A stretch of DNA of 21,809 nt from a virus. Made by a program: the position numbers and the translations under genes. Each line of letters starts with the position of its first letter. The stretch's first letter is position 1. Positions 6,912-16,300 of this stretch are shown in pieces. Under the pieces are notes generated by a model. It saw only the letters and a program-made list of their open reading frames with translations, was not told the DNA's origin and did not search any database. Location: IMG/VR virus record IMGVR_UViG_3300030101_001006, positions 6,282-28,090 of that record; one strand, given 5' to 3'.

Positions 6912-7389
6912 TCCTAATCCCTACACAGGGAATCCCATGTACTACAAGGATAATCCTGAAGCCGTAAAGAAACGGGACTCTCGACGCATGTTTGTCAACG
7001 GCAAAGAGGTTTCTAAGTCACACCCCCTACATCGTCCGGGGAGATACAAGTCTCTGGATGATGCGTGGTCGCATGAAAAGATTGAAAGCACGAACGAGGG
7101 TGAGGTTTATGCTATCACCAATCCTGCGTGGCCTGACTGGATTAAGATAGGTAAGGCGGTGCGGGCAGATGATCGTCTCAACGGATATCAGACCTCATCA
7201 CCGCACAGAGACTACGAGATTCTTGCACGAATACCCGCAAGCAACAGGCATGAAAAGGAACTTGAAATGCATAAGCGTTTCGAGGACAATGCCAGTAGAC
7301 GCAAAGGCGAGTGGTTCAATACGGATGAATCCACTGCCATTCTTTTGTTCCTAGAGGAAACAGATGATACAAGTAAAAATAACTCCTGA
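6895..7389 (+). CDS. T5orf172-domain protein (GIY-YIG nuclease superfamily)
   Basis: A 164-residue protein. After a basic, Asn/Pro-rich N-terminal part (about residues 1-65), the T5orf172 domain runs to the end: VYAITNP at 71-77, IKIGKA at 83-88, an Arg in DDRLNGYQTSSP (R94), HEKELEMHKRF at 119-129 and the closing GEWF at 138-141. These correspond to the two strands, catalytic Arg and Glu of GIY-YIG enzymes, with the first motif here reading VYAIT. A DNA-binding or nicking role is inferred from the superfamily; activity of this subfamily is poorly known. It overlaps the next gene, a second nuclease-like protein, by 26 nt. It could also be a free-standing remnant of a homing nuclease, but no intron or intein is seen next to it. 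Confidence 0.85.
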   Translation: MSKRNSPNPYTGNPMYYKDNPEAVKKRDSRRMFVNGKEVSKSHPLHRPGRYKSLDDAWSHEKIESTNEGEVYAITNPAWPDWIKIGKAVRADDRLNGYQTSSPHRDYEILARIPASNRHEKELEMHKRFEDNASRRKGEWFNTDESTAILLFLEETDDTSKNNS

Positions 7390-7852
7390 GATCATAGCCC
7401 GCGCAAAAAAGAAAGCTGCCACTGTAGGTAATCTACAGGGCAGCATCACGGGCAGTTTGAGTCATGTTGTTGGCGCGATAGGAGAGATCATCGTGGCTGA
7501 CACTATGGGTGCAGACCAGTCAAACACCTACGACTATGATTTGGTGAGGGACGGGGAGCGGATCGACGTAAAAACGAAACGCTGCAACACCCGTCCCTTT
7601 CCACACTACGACTGTTCGGTGGCTGCACACGGTGCCAAGCAGGATTGCGACAGTTATATATTTGTACGCATCCTGACCGACTCATCGCAAGCGTGGATAC
7701 TGGGTCACATTCCGAAGAAGGAATTCTACACAAAGGCAACAAAGTATAAACGGGGTGACGTAGACCCCGCAAACGGCTTCACGTTCAAGGCCGATTGTTA
7801 CAATCTACCTATTAGTGAGTTGTCCGATGTCAAACAAAGCATCGCTGTTTAA
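7364..7852 (+). CDS. PD-(D/E)XK superfamily nuclease-like protein
   Basis: A 162-residue protein with a restriction-endonuclease-like core: GAIGEIIVAD (E41) on a helix, TYDYDLV (D59), then ERIDVKTKRC with D68-x-K70, which is the D-x-K half of PD-(D/E)XK. Following strands (DSYIFVRIL, QAWILGHIP) fit the fold's later sheet. It resembles small phage endonucleases and Holliday-junction-resolvase-like proteins; the substrate cannot be told. GAGGAAA six or so bases before ATG 7364 supports the start, which lies inside the T5orf172 gene. The pair of overlapping nuclease-like genes may act together. Confidence 0.75.
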   Translation: MIQVKITPEIIARAKKKAATVGNLQGSITGSLSHVVGAIGEIIVADTMGADQSNTYDYDLVRDGERIDVKTKRCNTRPFPHYDCSVAAHGAKQDCDSYIFVRILTDSSQAWILGHIPKKEFYTKATKYKRGDVDPANGFTFKADCYNLPISELSDVKQSIAV

Positions 7853-8042
7853 GTTCGAAGCAAATCTCCTTACCAATGGAAAGGTGGAGTTGCTTTGCGA
7901 ATCTGTTAAGCCAGAAGAGTTTGAGGGCGTAATCAACAACGGGTTGCCGGAGTATGATGGAGCGCACTCCATAGCAACCCTGTTGAGATATTTGAATTCA
8001 TGGGCAAACGAGGCGATAGACAAGTCTGCCAGATACATCTAG
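7827..8042 (+). CDS. hypothetical protein, 71 residues, last gene of the + strand arm
   Basis: Starts inside the end of the PD-(D/E)XK gene (26-nt overlap). I chose ATG 7827; a GTG four codons earlier at 7815 is possible. The protein starts with likely strands (SLFKFEANLLTNGKVELLCES) and ends in a helix (AHSIATLLRYLNSWANEAID). No family is recognised. Its TAG stop at 8040-8042 overlaps the TAG of the convergent gene on the other strand. Confidence 0.65.
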   Translation: MSNKASLFKFEANLLTNGKVELLCESVKPEEFEGVINNGLPEYDGAHSIATLLRYLNSWANEAIDKSARYI

Positions 8043-8329
8043 CTTTTGCCCTTGCCGTCTGCAGCGTAGAACGGCACCATATCACCGGCATCATTCCTGA
8101 CCATCTTTAACTTGCCTCCACCTGCCATCATTGGCATCTTTGGCTTCTGCATCATCGTGTTCTGCATCTGATTCTGCTGGCCCTGTGTGGCTGTCATCAT
8201 GCCCCCCGCTTGAGCCTTCTTGCGGGGTTTCTTTTTGGTGGTAGCCATGCCGCCGTACATCATCGGCTTACGCTTTGCAGCCCCGCCGTACATCATACCC
8301 TTGCGCTGGCCGTTGTTGTACATTTTCAT
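8039..8329 (-). CDS. Met/Lys/Gly-rich basic small protein with MMYGG repeats
   Basis: Last gene of the - strand virion run. AGGAG (8337-8341, complement) sits seven bases before the ATG at 8329 and overlaps the stop of the 1668-residue gene, so this start is well supported over an upstream Met. The 96-residue product has 17 Met and 19 Lys/Arg but only 3 Asp and no Glu. It carries GMMYGG, PMMYGG and AGGMM, then a Gln-rich stretch, then more Met-Gly-Lys (PMMAGGGKLKM), and ends GKGKS. Similar Met/Gly/Lys-rich proteins occur in marine podoviruses beside internal-virion genes, as I recall, but I know of no tested function. A disordered DNA- or membrane-binding virion component is a reasonable guess. 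Confidence 0.8.
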   Translation of the reverse strand: MKMYNNGQRKGMMYGGAAKRKPMMYGGMATTKKKPRKKAQAGGMMTATQGQQNQMQNTMMQKPKMPMMAGGGKLKMVRNDAGDMVPFYAADGKGKS

Positions 8330-8336
8330 TAGTTTT

Positions 8337-8342
8337 CTCCTA
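8337..8342 (-). promoter_or_regulatory. ribosome binding site overlapping the upstream stop codon
   Basis: Read on the - strand the bases are TAGGAG: the TAG ends the 1668-residue gene and the AGGAG is a near-ideal Shine-Dalgarno seven bases before the ATG of the Met-rich gene. This decides the start of that gene and suggests reinitiation after the giant gene. Confidence 0.7.
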
Positions 8343-11300
8343 GTTTTGAGGTTGCCCAAACAATGCTTGAGCATCTGTTTCTGGTGCTGGATCGGTTCGT
8401 GGTATTACGAGGTCTTGGAATGCGAAGCCCAAGTCTGCCTTAGATCGGATGGTTCTGCTATCGTCTGTGGTTGTAGGTCCACCCATAGTGAATTCGTAGC
8501 CAGTGCCTGTGCGTACTCTGAGTGGCTCCGGCTGATGCGTAGCGTTGTAGCGTTCGAGTCCGATGGATAGCATCTGGAACATCTGCTTTTCCTTTTCGAA
8601 CGGTAGAGGTTTTCCTGTGCGTACCATCTCCATAAACAACTCACCAACTTTAGGATTCTGGATAATTTGCGTCAGCATGGACATATTTCTGTTACGCATC
8701 TGTTGGAGGACAGCCTCTGTGCCAACATACCTGAAGCTTACGACGCCACGATTGATTGCGTAGAAGCGGCTTATGTAGCTTTCTACGGAAAACGAACGAG
8801 GTATTCCTGTAAACCTTATACGATTATCAAGCTTGGTCTGTTCCTCTGCCATGAAAGCAAGGACCGACTTGTATGTCTTGTATGCTTCTGGACCCACAGC
8901 GTCCTCTACTGCCCTAGCTACGGCAGGATCGTTGATTCCTAGAAGAGAGTTTAGCTGGTTCATGTCTACGTCGTAGTCAGGGGTCAGTCTCTCTGCACCA
9001 CCCACCATAGTCTTGCCGGTGTTTGCGGTGAATGTTCCAGTTGCCTTGAAGGCTCTATTGGTGATGGCCTCACTGACAACAGAACGCATTACTTCTGATA
9101 TCTCGTCATCATTTAGATTGCCAACAGTCTTGAGATGATTCTTGAGAAGGGCTATCCTCTCCGGACCTCCTCCGACCAATACGTCTACAGCCTTTACAGC
9201 GTCGAGATTTTCAGGACTGTATCTGCGTAGGAATTCTATGGAGGTCTGTACGCCGCTCTTGACTACGCGAAGCTGCCTGCTAACCTCGCTTGCATTTTCT
9301 TTCGCTGCCTTTTTCATCGTGGACTGTGCGTTTGCAAAGGCAATCTCACCGACTGTGTCTTCAGAGAATTCCATCATGTGCCGGAATATTTTGTTGGTGT
9401 TCATAAGGGCGACGACATTGCCGTCTGCGTCTATGCCAGTGAACAACTGTTCGTACTTCGAAGACATGTCCTCGAACTGTTTGAAAGTAAGATCACCGCG
9501 TTCCAAAGAGTCCATGATCCACTGCCTATACGTAGCAGCTATAGACTCCTTAACAAAACGTCCCTCTGGTGTTCGTAGGTCAATCCTCCGTGTACCGTCC
9601 GGCTGAAGAGTTCCAGCAGCCTCAACAAGAAATGCAAAATCTTTATCTGCAGTCGCCTTGTCCTTTTTTGCCCACGTAGCCACGTCTAGCCACGTAGGGG
9701 GTGGATTATTTCCGTATGAAATACCGCCGGGTTTATCCGCAGTTCTTCCAGTAAATACTCGCGGCTCTCCCTTGAATGTATTTGTACCCAGCCAAGTTGA
9801 TACAAGAGGGTTGCCTCCCTCAAAACGATTCATGTGTTGACTCCAGCCCTGATCAGCAACACGCAGGGCTTGACGAACAGGCATGTCCGCTTGTGTACCG
9901 TCCGGCAGAGTTACTGTTGCTATCAAGTCACCAGCATTTACACGATTGCCTTGAGAATCGGTTACGGTAAAGTTGCCCAGAGCCTCATCTGCTGTCATCC
10001 GGAGACGTGAGTAGTCAGCTTGTGCAGAGTTCTTGTTTGCTTTGCCCGCTCTAAACGACAGTTGTCCCAAGCTTTCGCGGGCTTCTTTGACTTGCAAAAA
10101 GTCTAGGGGAAATACTTCCATGTCTATCCCCTTTGCAGCATTTTCGTCACGCATAAATTTGACGACTGCAAGAGCCTCAGGTACGCCTGTTGCCAGTCGA
10201 TTTCCTGCACGAGCCTTAGCGGCTTCAATAATGACCTCTACCTCGACGCCTCGCTTTGCAGCAATAATAGAAAGTGAGTTTTCCGCTGCACCTGTAAGTG
10301 TTCCCAAAAGCTTGCTTATGCTCCCCGTGTTCACGGAGTCCGGATTCATAGCCTTTAGAAGGTCTATGTTTTCGTCCTTGCCCATGACGGAGAATATGTC
10401 ATCCAAAAGCTTGCCGCCGTCTGATGTGGCAATCCCCATGACTCGTTGACCATCCGGCCCCGGCATACGGAATATCTGTCCGTTGAGACTCTTGTAGGGC
10501 AGAGAGGCGTTCTGATAGGATGTAGAGCGAAGGTTTTCCATGCCCAGTGCAAACAAATCAGATGGCTTTCTGTATAGAGGAAGTACACCATCTTCTGCAG
10601 CATCAGGGAAAGCATCGGGAGTGATTCTTTTAACATCTTGCCCTGTAGGCAACGCCCTGCGAACAACAGTCTTTAATCTAGATGTGATCTCGTCGGAGAA
10701 AGCGTCAGACGTTGCTTCAATCTGTTGACGCACCTCTACACCCCTTGCCGGATCGATGAATTGAACGCCATCTCCCTTGAGACGAGCAATTACTGCAGGC
10801 ATGTTTTCGAATGAGTCAGGCGACATGTGATGAGCAAGGCCCGTTTGATCACCCCGAATTGTGGCGAGTGCTATTTCTACTCCGTTATTGTTTACAAACT
10901 CCATGTCAGCTTCTAGTTGGCGTATCTTGTTTTCGGAGTTTTCAAGAGCAGCCTGTACGGTATCATACAGCTTTTTGACTCCAGAACCTTCCTCACGTGC
11001 TTGGGGATTTGATCCCAGCCTTTCAAACAGAGAACGAAGTTCTGCTGTGAGTTGTCCCTGCGCGTTCTTAATGTTTTGTAATTCGCGAGACGCTAGATCA
11101 AATCCTGCCGTTCCCGGAGCATCTAAATCCATACGCATACCCTCTTCAAGAGTTTGCAGGATGGATAGCTTAAATATGTTTGAGGCTGACCTGTTAGTGA
11201 GTTCTGCTGGGACACCCGCTCGTATCAGTTCTGCAGACAACTCGTCAAAGTATCTTACACGAGCCATAACACCGGCAACAAAGTCGGGGTCCATGTTTTC

Positions 11301-13346
11301 CATGTTCTTGCCCAGACGAACAGCGTTAAGCAGGTCGAGGGGGGATGTAAAAGAACTCGTACCTACTTCATTGGCTCCTCGCATTAGGTCCTTCACAAAC
11401 ACAGCGGCAGTTCCGGCCTTGCTTCCGCCATACAAGCCCAGACCTGCTAGGCTACCAAACAATTCCCAGAGCATCATGTCGCCGCCGTAGTTTTGACCTA
11501 CGATGTTTCCAGCGGCACCACCCAGTATGACCGTAGCGTCAAGCTTTGTCGATGTACGCATAAACGCAGGAACTTCAGACAAAGCCACAATGCTGCGTAG
11601 TTCGTTTTTGCTTCGATCAATCTGCCGTGTAAGTTCGTCCAGTCTTGCTTGATCAGCAGGAGATGTGGTCTTGCCACTATTTTTAATCCGTTCCCGAATT
11701 GCGGCACGTTCTTGAATCTTGCCCCTGCGATAGGCTATAAATTTGCTCACCTCTTCCCTCTTGCCGACTGCCAGAGCAGCATCTTCAAGCTGGAAGCCCG
11801 CCTTGAGGGCACTGGTGGTTCTGAATCCATTGATGAATGATATAGGTTTGGCGGCAACCCCTGCAGCAAAAGCGATAGGCTTCCCCGCTAGGGGGACATA
11901 CATAAGCATGTCATGTATGACATCACTCTTGACTGTGAAGGTTGTGTTTGTAAAGGGAAGGTCAACTTCTTGTTTACGCTTTGCCTTGTAGCGCAGCAGG
12001 ATGTCATCCGGCGTAGCGTCTGGAAACTTCTTTCGCATGTCGTTTGCAAACAACTGGAAACGCTGCATCTCTTTTGCACCACGCAAAGATTGTGCAAGTC
12101 GTGTAATTCCCAGAGTGAACTTGGCCTCAACCGCAATGTTTGCCAGTGCAGTCGTGGGACTAGAGTAGAAGCGCGAAAGCTGTTCAGCCTGATAGTTTGT
12201 GATGTCGAGGCCCAGAGCATCGTAATGATCTTGGATCGTATCAGGGAGACGAGGCAGCCACCTGTCATGCAGGGCTTCTCTTCCCTGCGGTGTACTCAGG
12301 TTGTAGCCGCCAATGCCCTCGAAGTTAAGCTGGGCATTCCACAGTGTAAGTGCCTCGAAGCCCTCACCTAGCACCCACGTTCCCATGTCCACACCAAAGC
12401 GAAGGGCTTCCGTAGGAGAAGCGGCAAGGATAGACTTATCGCCGTATGATATACTGGACCCCAGAAGAGTGTCTTCCAGTTGCGGTATGACTTGCTTCAA
12501 GGACAGACGGTGCTTGAGGACGCCCGCAATGTTGCGCTCACTCATGCCACGCTGACGAAAGTAGCGAACAAACTTGTTGGCGAACAACGCATCCAGAGTC
12601 TGTTTGTCGTGTCCTGCAACAAACAGGTCAGCACTACCATCTTCCCGCTCAATGAACGGAACATTCATTTTTAGGTACTTTTCGATTTCTTCTGGCTGAC
12701 GGGTCCACTGCTCTGTGATTGCTTGGTACGGAATCTCTTCCCTGTCAACTAGAGTGCGTCCATCGCTTGTCTTGAGTTCAAACTCTAGGGTTTGAGCCTT
12801 GTTCTCCTCAAGCAGGCGGACTCGCTCTTCGAAGGATATCGGACCAAGTACAGCTAGGGAAAACTTTTTTAGGGGATACTTACCATCTGCTCCCGGCTGG
12901 GCGTTCGTATCTTTTGCAAGGAACGAAGTGGCACCCATGACCATATTCTTGTAAGCTTCTTCGTCTACACCAGCGGCAGCGAATGCTTCCTTAGATGTGA
13001 CGATGAAATCGTCGGGTTCGAACTTCGACTTGTCTAGGACGTTTTCCCGCATACTTGTAAAGCCGGTGCCCAGTATAGATGGCTCAATCGTCTTTGTAGA
13101 TTCGCCAGTCAGGACAGGTGACACAGGGGGCTTATCGCCCAGAGAGAAGGGAAGGTAGCCCAAGCCAGTCATTTGACCCGGAAGCCTATACTCCGAAGTC
13201 TTGAGATCAGGACGAGGTGCAGGTTCGGCGGGAGTCCCTGCCGATGTAAACTCTTCTAGTGCAGCAGCTTTAGCCGCTTCATCCTCCGGCTCATCGGCGG
13301 GGGGCTGCGGTAGAAAAGTGTTTGCGCCTTGTGGTTCTTCTGACAT
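8340..13346 (-). CDS. giant internal virion / DNA-ejection-like protein, 1668 residues
   Basis: The longest gene of the window. AAGGA lies about eight bases before the ATG and only one base separates it from the previous stop. The product begins with a Pro/Ala/Glu-rich disordered leader (about residues 1-50), then a mostly helical, charged body. Two stretches with hydrophobic, Gly/Ala-rich character lie near residues 474-500 (LMYVPLAGKPIAFAAGVAA) and 600-640 (VILGGAAGNIVG, then LFGSLAGLGLYGG). The C-terminal part (SYISRFYAINRGVVSFRYV, then a helix ending in a MVRTGKPL-like segment) resembles the end of large internal proteins of other marine podoviruses as I remember them. Size, position after other virion genes and apolar segments fit a T7 gp16-like ejection protein, but I see no transglycosylase motif. 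The role is inferred. Confidence 0.75.
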   Translation of the reverse strand: MSEEPQGANTFLPQPPADEPEDEAAKAAALEEFTSAGTPAEPAPRPDLKTSEYRLPGQMTGLGYLPFSLGDKPPVSPVLTGESTKTIEPSILGTGFTSMRENVLDKSKFEPDDFIVTSKEAFAAAGVDEEAYKNMVMGATSFLAKDTNAQPGADGKYPLKKFSLAVLGPISFEERVRLLEENKAQTLEFELKTSDGRTLVDREEIPYQAITEQWTRQPEEIEKYLKMNVPFIEREDGSADLFVAGHDKQTLDALFANKFVRYFRQRGMSERNIAGVLKHRLSLKQVIPQLEDTLLGSSISYGDKSILAASPTEALRFGVDMGTWVLGEGFEALTLWNAQLNFEGIGGYNLSTPQGREALHDRWLPRLPDTIQDHYDALGLDITNYQAEQLSRFYSSPTTALANIAVEAKFTLGITRLAQSLRGAKEMQRFQLFANDMRKKFPDATPDDILLRYKAKRKQEVDLPFTNTTFTVKSDVIHDMLMYVPLAGKPIAFAAGVAAKPISFINGFRTTSALKAGFQLEDAALAVGKREEVSKFIAYRRGKIQERAAIRERIKNSGKTTSPADQARLDELTRQIDRSKNELRSIVALSEVPAFMRTSTKLDATVILGGAAGNIVGQNYGGDMMLWELFGSLAGLGLYGGSKAGTAAVFVKDLMRGANEVGTSSFTSPLDLLNAVRLGKNMENMDPDFVAGVMARVRYFDELSAELIRAGVPAELTNRSASNIFKLSILQTLEEGMRMDLDAPGTAGFDLASRELQNIKNAQGQLTAELRSLFERLGSNPQAREEGSGVKKLYDTVQAALENSENKIRQLEADMEFVNNNGVEIALATIRGDQTGLAHHMSPDSFENMPAVIARLKGDGVQFIDPARGVEVRQQIEATSDAFSDEITSRLKTVVRRALPTGQDVKRITPDAFPDAAEDGVLPLYRKPSDLFALGMENLRSTSYQNASLPYKSLNGQIFRMPGPDGQRVMGIATSDGGKLLDDIFSVMGKDENIDLLKAMNPDSVNTGSISKLLGTLTGAAENSLSIIAAKRGVEVEVIIEAAKARAGNRLATGVPEALAVVKFMRDENAAKGIDMEVFPLDFLQVKEARESLGQLSFRAGKANKNSAQADYSRLRMTADEALGNFTVTDSQGNRVNAGDLIATVTLPDGTQADMPVRQALRVADQGWSQHMNRFEGGNPLVSTWLGTNTFKGEPRVFTGRTADKPGGISYGNNPPPTWLDVATWAKKDKATADKDFAFLVEAAGTLQPDGTRRIDLRTPEGRFVKESIAATYRQWIMDSLERGDLTFKQFEDMSSKYEQLFTGIDADGNVVALMNTNKIFRHMMEFSEDTVGEIAFANAQSTMKKAAKENASEVSRQLRVVKSGVQTSIEFLRRYSPENLDAVKAVDVLVGGGPERIALLKNHLKTVGNLNDDEISEVMRSVVSEAITNRAFKATGTFTANTGKTMVGGAERLTPDYDVDMNQLNSLLGINDPAVARAVEDAVGPEAYKTYKSVLAFMAEEQTKLDNRIRFTGIPRSFSVESYISRFYAINRGVVSFRYVGTEAVLQQMRNRNMSMLTQIIQNPKVGELFMEMVRTGKPLPFEKEKQMFQMLSIGLERYNATHQPEPLRVRTGTGYEFTMGGPTTTDDSRTIRSKADLGFAFQDLVIPRTDPAPETDAQALFGQPQN

Positions 13347-13347
13347 G

Positions 13348-16300
13348 CTAGGTTCCTTGAAGTCGCTTGCGGGTAGTCGCTAATAATTCAGGAGGGATTT
13401 TGTCGATACTTTCAAACTTCCCATTAGGGTTGTCTTTTGCATCATACGGTCTGTTATTTCTACGCATGTTGAGACTGTCAAAAATAACTTGATCGTCTAC
13501 TTTGACGCCCTCTGGCCCTGCTCCACGAATCCTAGCCGCAATCGATCCTGCGTTGACTGCACGATGATACCCGCGTGGATCATTGTTGACTGCAGACAGT
13601 GCCTTTACGAAGTAGTAGGCTGCAGCTTCTTGGGGATTCTGCGACATCTGATAGTTCATGTCTGTAGCAATGTCCTGCGCGATAAGCTTGATCTCTTCAA
13701 GAACTGCAGTTTGAGATTGCGGCGTAGCTGTAAACTTTTGACGCAGAGCCTTCAGGATGATGGCAACGTCTTGGTCAGAAATCGTACGTCCACCCGTGCC
13801 ACCCTGCATCGTAGCTGACAGTTCATAGGCAAGCGATACAATGTAGAGTTGACGACTGGCATACAGACGCTTAACTTCGTCGTCCTTTATACCTGCAGCT
13901 TCTGCGGCAATATCGTTGATTATGCCTTCGATCTCTTGTCTAGCGAGTTTTGCCTCTGGCGAGTTGTCAGGTGGCAAGGCTTCGGGATTTGTTTCAAGGT
14001 GCCTTTCGTAGATGCTATTTACGTAATCATCCAGATTGCCCGTAATTTCACGTGCAAACGCTTCCGCATCTCCCATGTTAAGAGCAGCTTTTGCTCTAGT
14101 AAGAGCCTCATTACCTAAGTAAAATAGTCCATCCACAGTCAGTTCGATATCTCCGACAGCTACAGAGCCTCTGTATCCACCCTGTCCATTATTCATATCA
14201 GGATCAAACAAAGTGTTGATCATCTTGTTAGACAAATCGATAACACGATAGGCACTGTTTTGTTTGCCTACAAGTGACTGAAACTGTTGATCAGTGACCC
14301 TAGTAGAAAACTCACCAATGCCGTTACGCATTGCTGCCGCCTTGAGGTCTGGCGGAATGAACGAAGTTCCGTTCATGGGATCACCGACAATGCCGCCAAT
14401 CAGGGGAGTTACAGCAGTTACGAGGTCAGACAGACTCTCCCCGGAACCAATGTACTCCCTTGAAAAGTATTGGAAGTCGGCAGACTTGGTGGCTGATCCA
14501 TTTGCGGCATCAACAAAAGCTGTGAACATAGTCTTGTTGCCAGCACCCGCAAGCTTCTTAGAACTCATGTTAATCCATGCGTCTAGGATAGGCTGCGATC
14601 TCTCGAATGCAACTACGCCATCGACCATCACAGGCTGACCGTTTCGATCATACTTTTTATTCATAAGAGAGATGATGTCGAGGTTAGTGCGATTCTGTAC
14701 TCCATCGTTTACAGCAAGGAAGATAGGATTCAGAGTATTGCTAACAAAGCTTGCATACTTTGCGGGAATGTTTCCGCCCACCACTGTAGTGGATGACCCA
14801 GACTCCACAGGATTTTCGATAGCGTTGTCTTCGTCTATAGTCGCTTCGTTTGTGCTGGTTACGGCAACTACAGGAACGTCACTAGAGGCCCCAGAGTTAG
14901 CCAAGCGATCACTAACACTAAGCACTGTGTCCTGCACTTGTGTGGTTTCAATCCCAACCAGATATTCCCGCATACCCGGAACAGCAAATATTTGCGGGTA
15001 TACGCTCTTTACGTGAGCGGCTAGACTCTTGTTAAGGAAGAGGCTTTGTCCTGTTTGTTCTTTGCTTTGTACATCAAGCATATTCAAATGACTGACTACG
15101 AGAGGACCAAACGAGTTGACGTATTCCGCTGCTTGTCCCTCCTCAGCGAGTTGCTTCAGGTTGTCAGCATTGAGAGTCCTGTTCATTCGCGCCAGTTGAA
15201 CGCCCATGTCGAGTTCTGAAGGCGCACCCAGATGCACGTCTGTTCCCTTGATCTTCATGGGCACGTTCATGGACGCGGCTATCTTGGCTTCCCCTAGAAG
15301 TGTAGATTCTGAACCCGTTACGCTCACTTCGCCTGTCGTGGGAGAAACGGTTCCTTTTCTACTGGATGTCATAGAGTCTAGCTGATCTTCCGTGGCATCT
15401 TCTATCGGCACATTCGTAAAGTCGGGACCAGAAATAAGTTCTACTTCACGGCTCTCAACTGCACCATCAAGAGAGACAAAGCCACTGCTGTCTCGCTTAC
15501 CTATGCCTGCATATTCAAATCCGGCTACACCCTTAAACGTATTTTCCAATGCAGCCTTCGTAGGTGCAGTTACTTCCACACGCCTACCATTCGCATCAGT
15601 TATGTAGCCGACTGCTACGCGGGTTTCCCCATATTTTATGCTTGTGGTAACTGTCTTTGTTATTTCACCGTCTACGGTTGTAGCTTCCTTATTTACAACT
15701 GTAATTGCAGAAGGGGAAATGCCTCTCTCCCGTGCAATTACGGCAATATCCGTAGGGTTTTGATCTGTTAGAACAGTATCGTCTGGAAGTACGAGATCAA
15801 CAACACCCTTCGTAACTTCCACGCCCGGAGGGCTGTAGCTGCTTTTCAGTGCCTTGTCTATTATCTCTTGGGTAAACCTATCACGCGTGATAGAAAATCT
15901 GTCAAAGGCAATGTCGTCCCTACTTAGACCGCGTTTAGCCAACTCAGATGTAAATGAGTCGTCTGTTAGATTTGGCACGGTTTCTGTGCCGCCACCCGGT
16001 TTAGGGAAGTACGCGGTGATTGTTTCAGACTTCAGAGAATCAACAGGTCTACGTATACCCGTAAATTCACTTACCGTTTCTTCACCACCGGTTTTTTCTC
16101 CCGAAGCAGTTACAGTAAAAGATACTGTTTCGATTTTGTTACCGGTCTCTCGTGCAACAGGCGCAACTGTCGTCAGCGTACCTTGCACAATGTTGTTGTC
16201 GGCATCGACGGTGCGGTACTCCTGTTTGGTCCTGTAGCCACGAATAACGGAAATGTTTTCAGGGCTGTAGATGGTGGGACCATTTTTGCGGTTTGTATGG

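Noticed and set aside
6895-7389. T5orf172 gene as part of a mobile intron or intein
   Set aside because: The neighbouring nrdJ and PD-(D/E)XK frames are continuous, with no sign of intron halves or intein splice motifs.
8053-8076. Inverted repeat TGCCGT / ACGGCA with 12-base loop just past the convergent stops
   Set aside because: The stem is only six pairs, the loop is long, no T-tract follows in either direction, and it is inside the coding region of the Met-rich gene. Not enough for a terminator.
10861-11490. Long + strand open frame inside the 1668-residue gene
   Set aside because: Ser/Arg-rich product typical of an antisense shadow; no Shine-Dalgarno and no neighbours on that strand.
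14967-14998. Inverted repeat CCCGCA / TGCGGG
   Set aside because: Six-pair stem with a 20-base loop inside a long gene; chance level.
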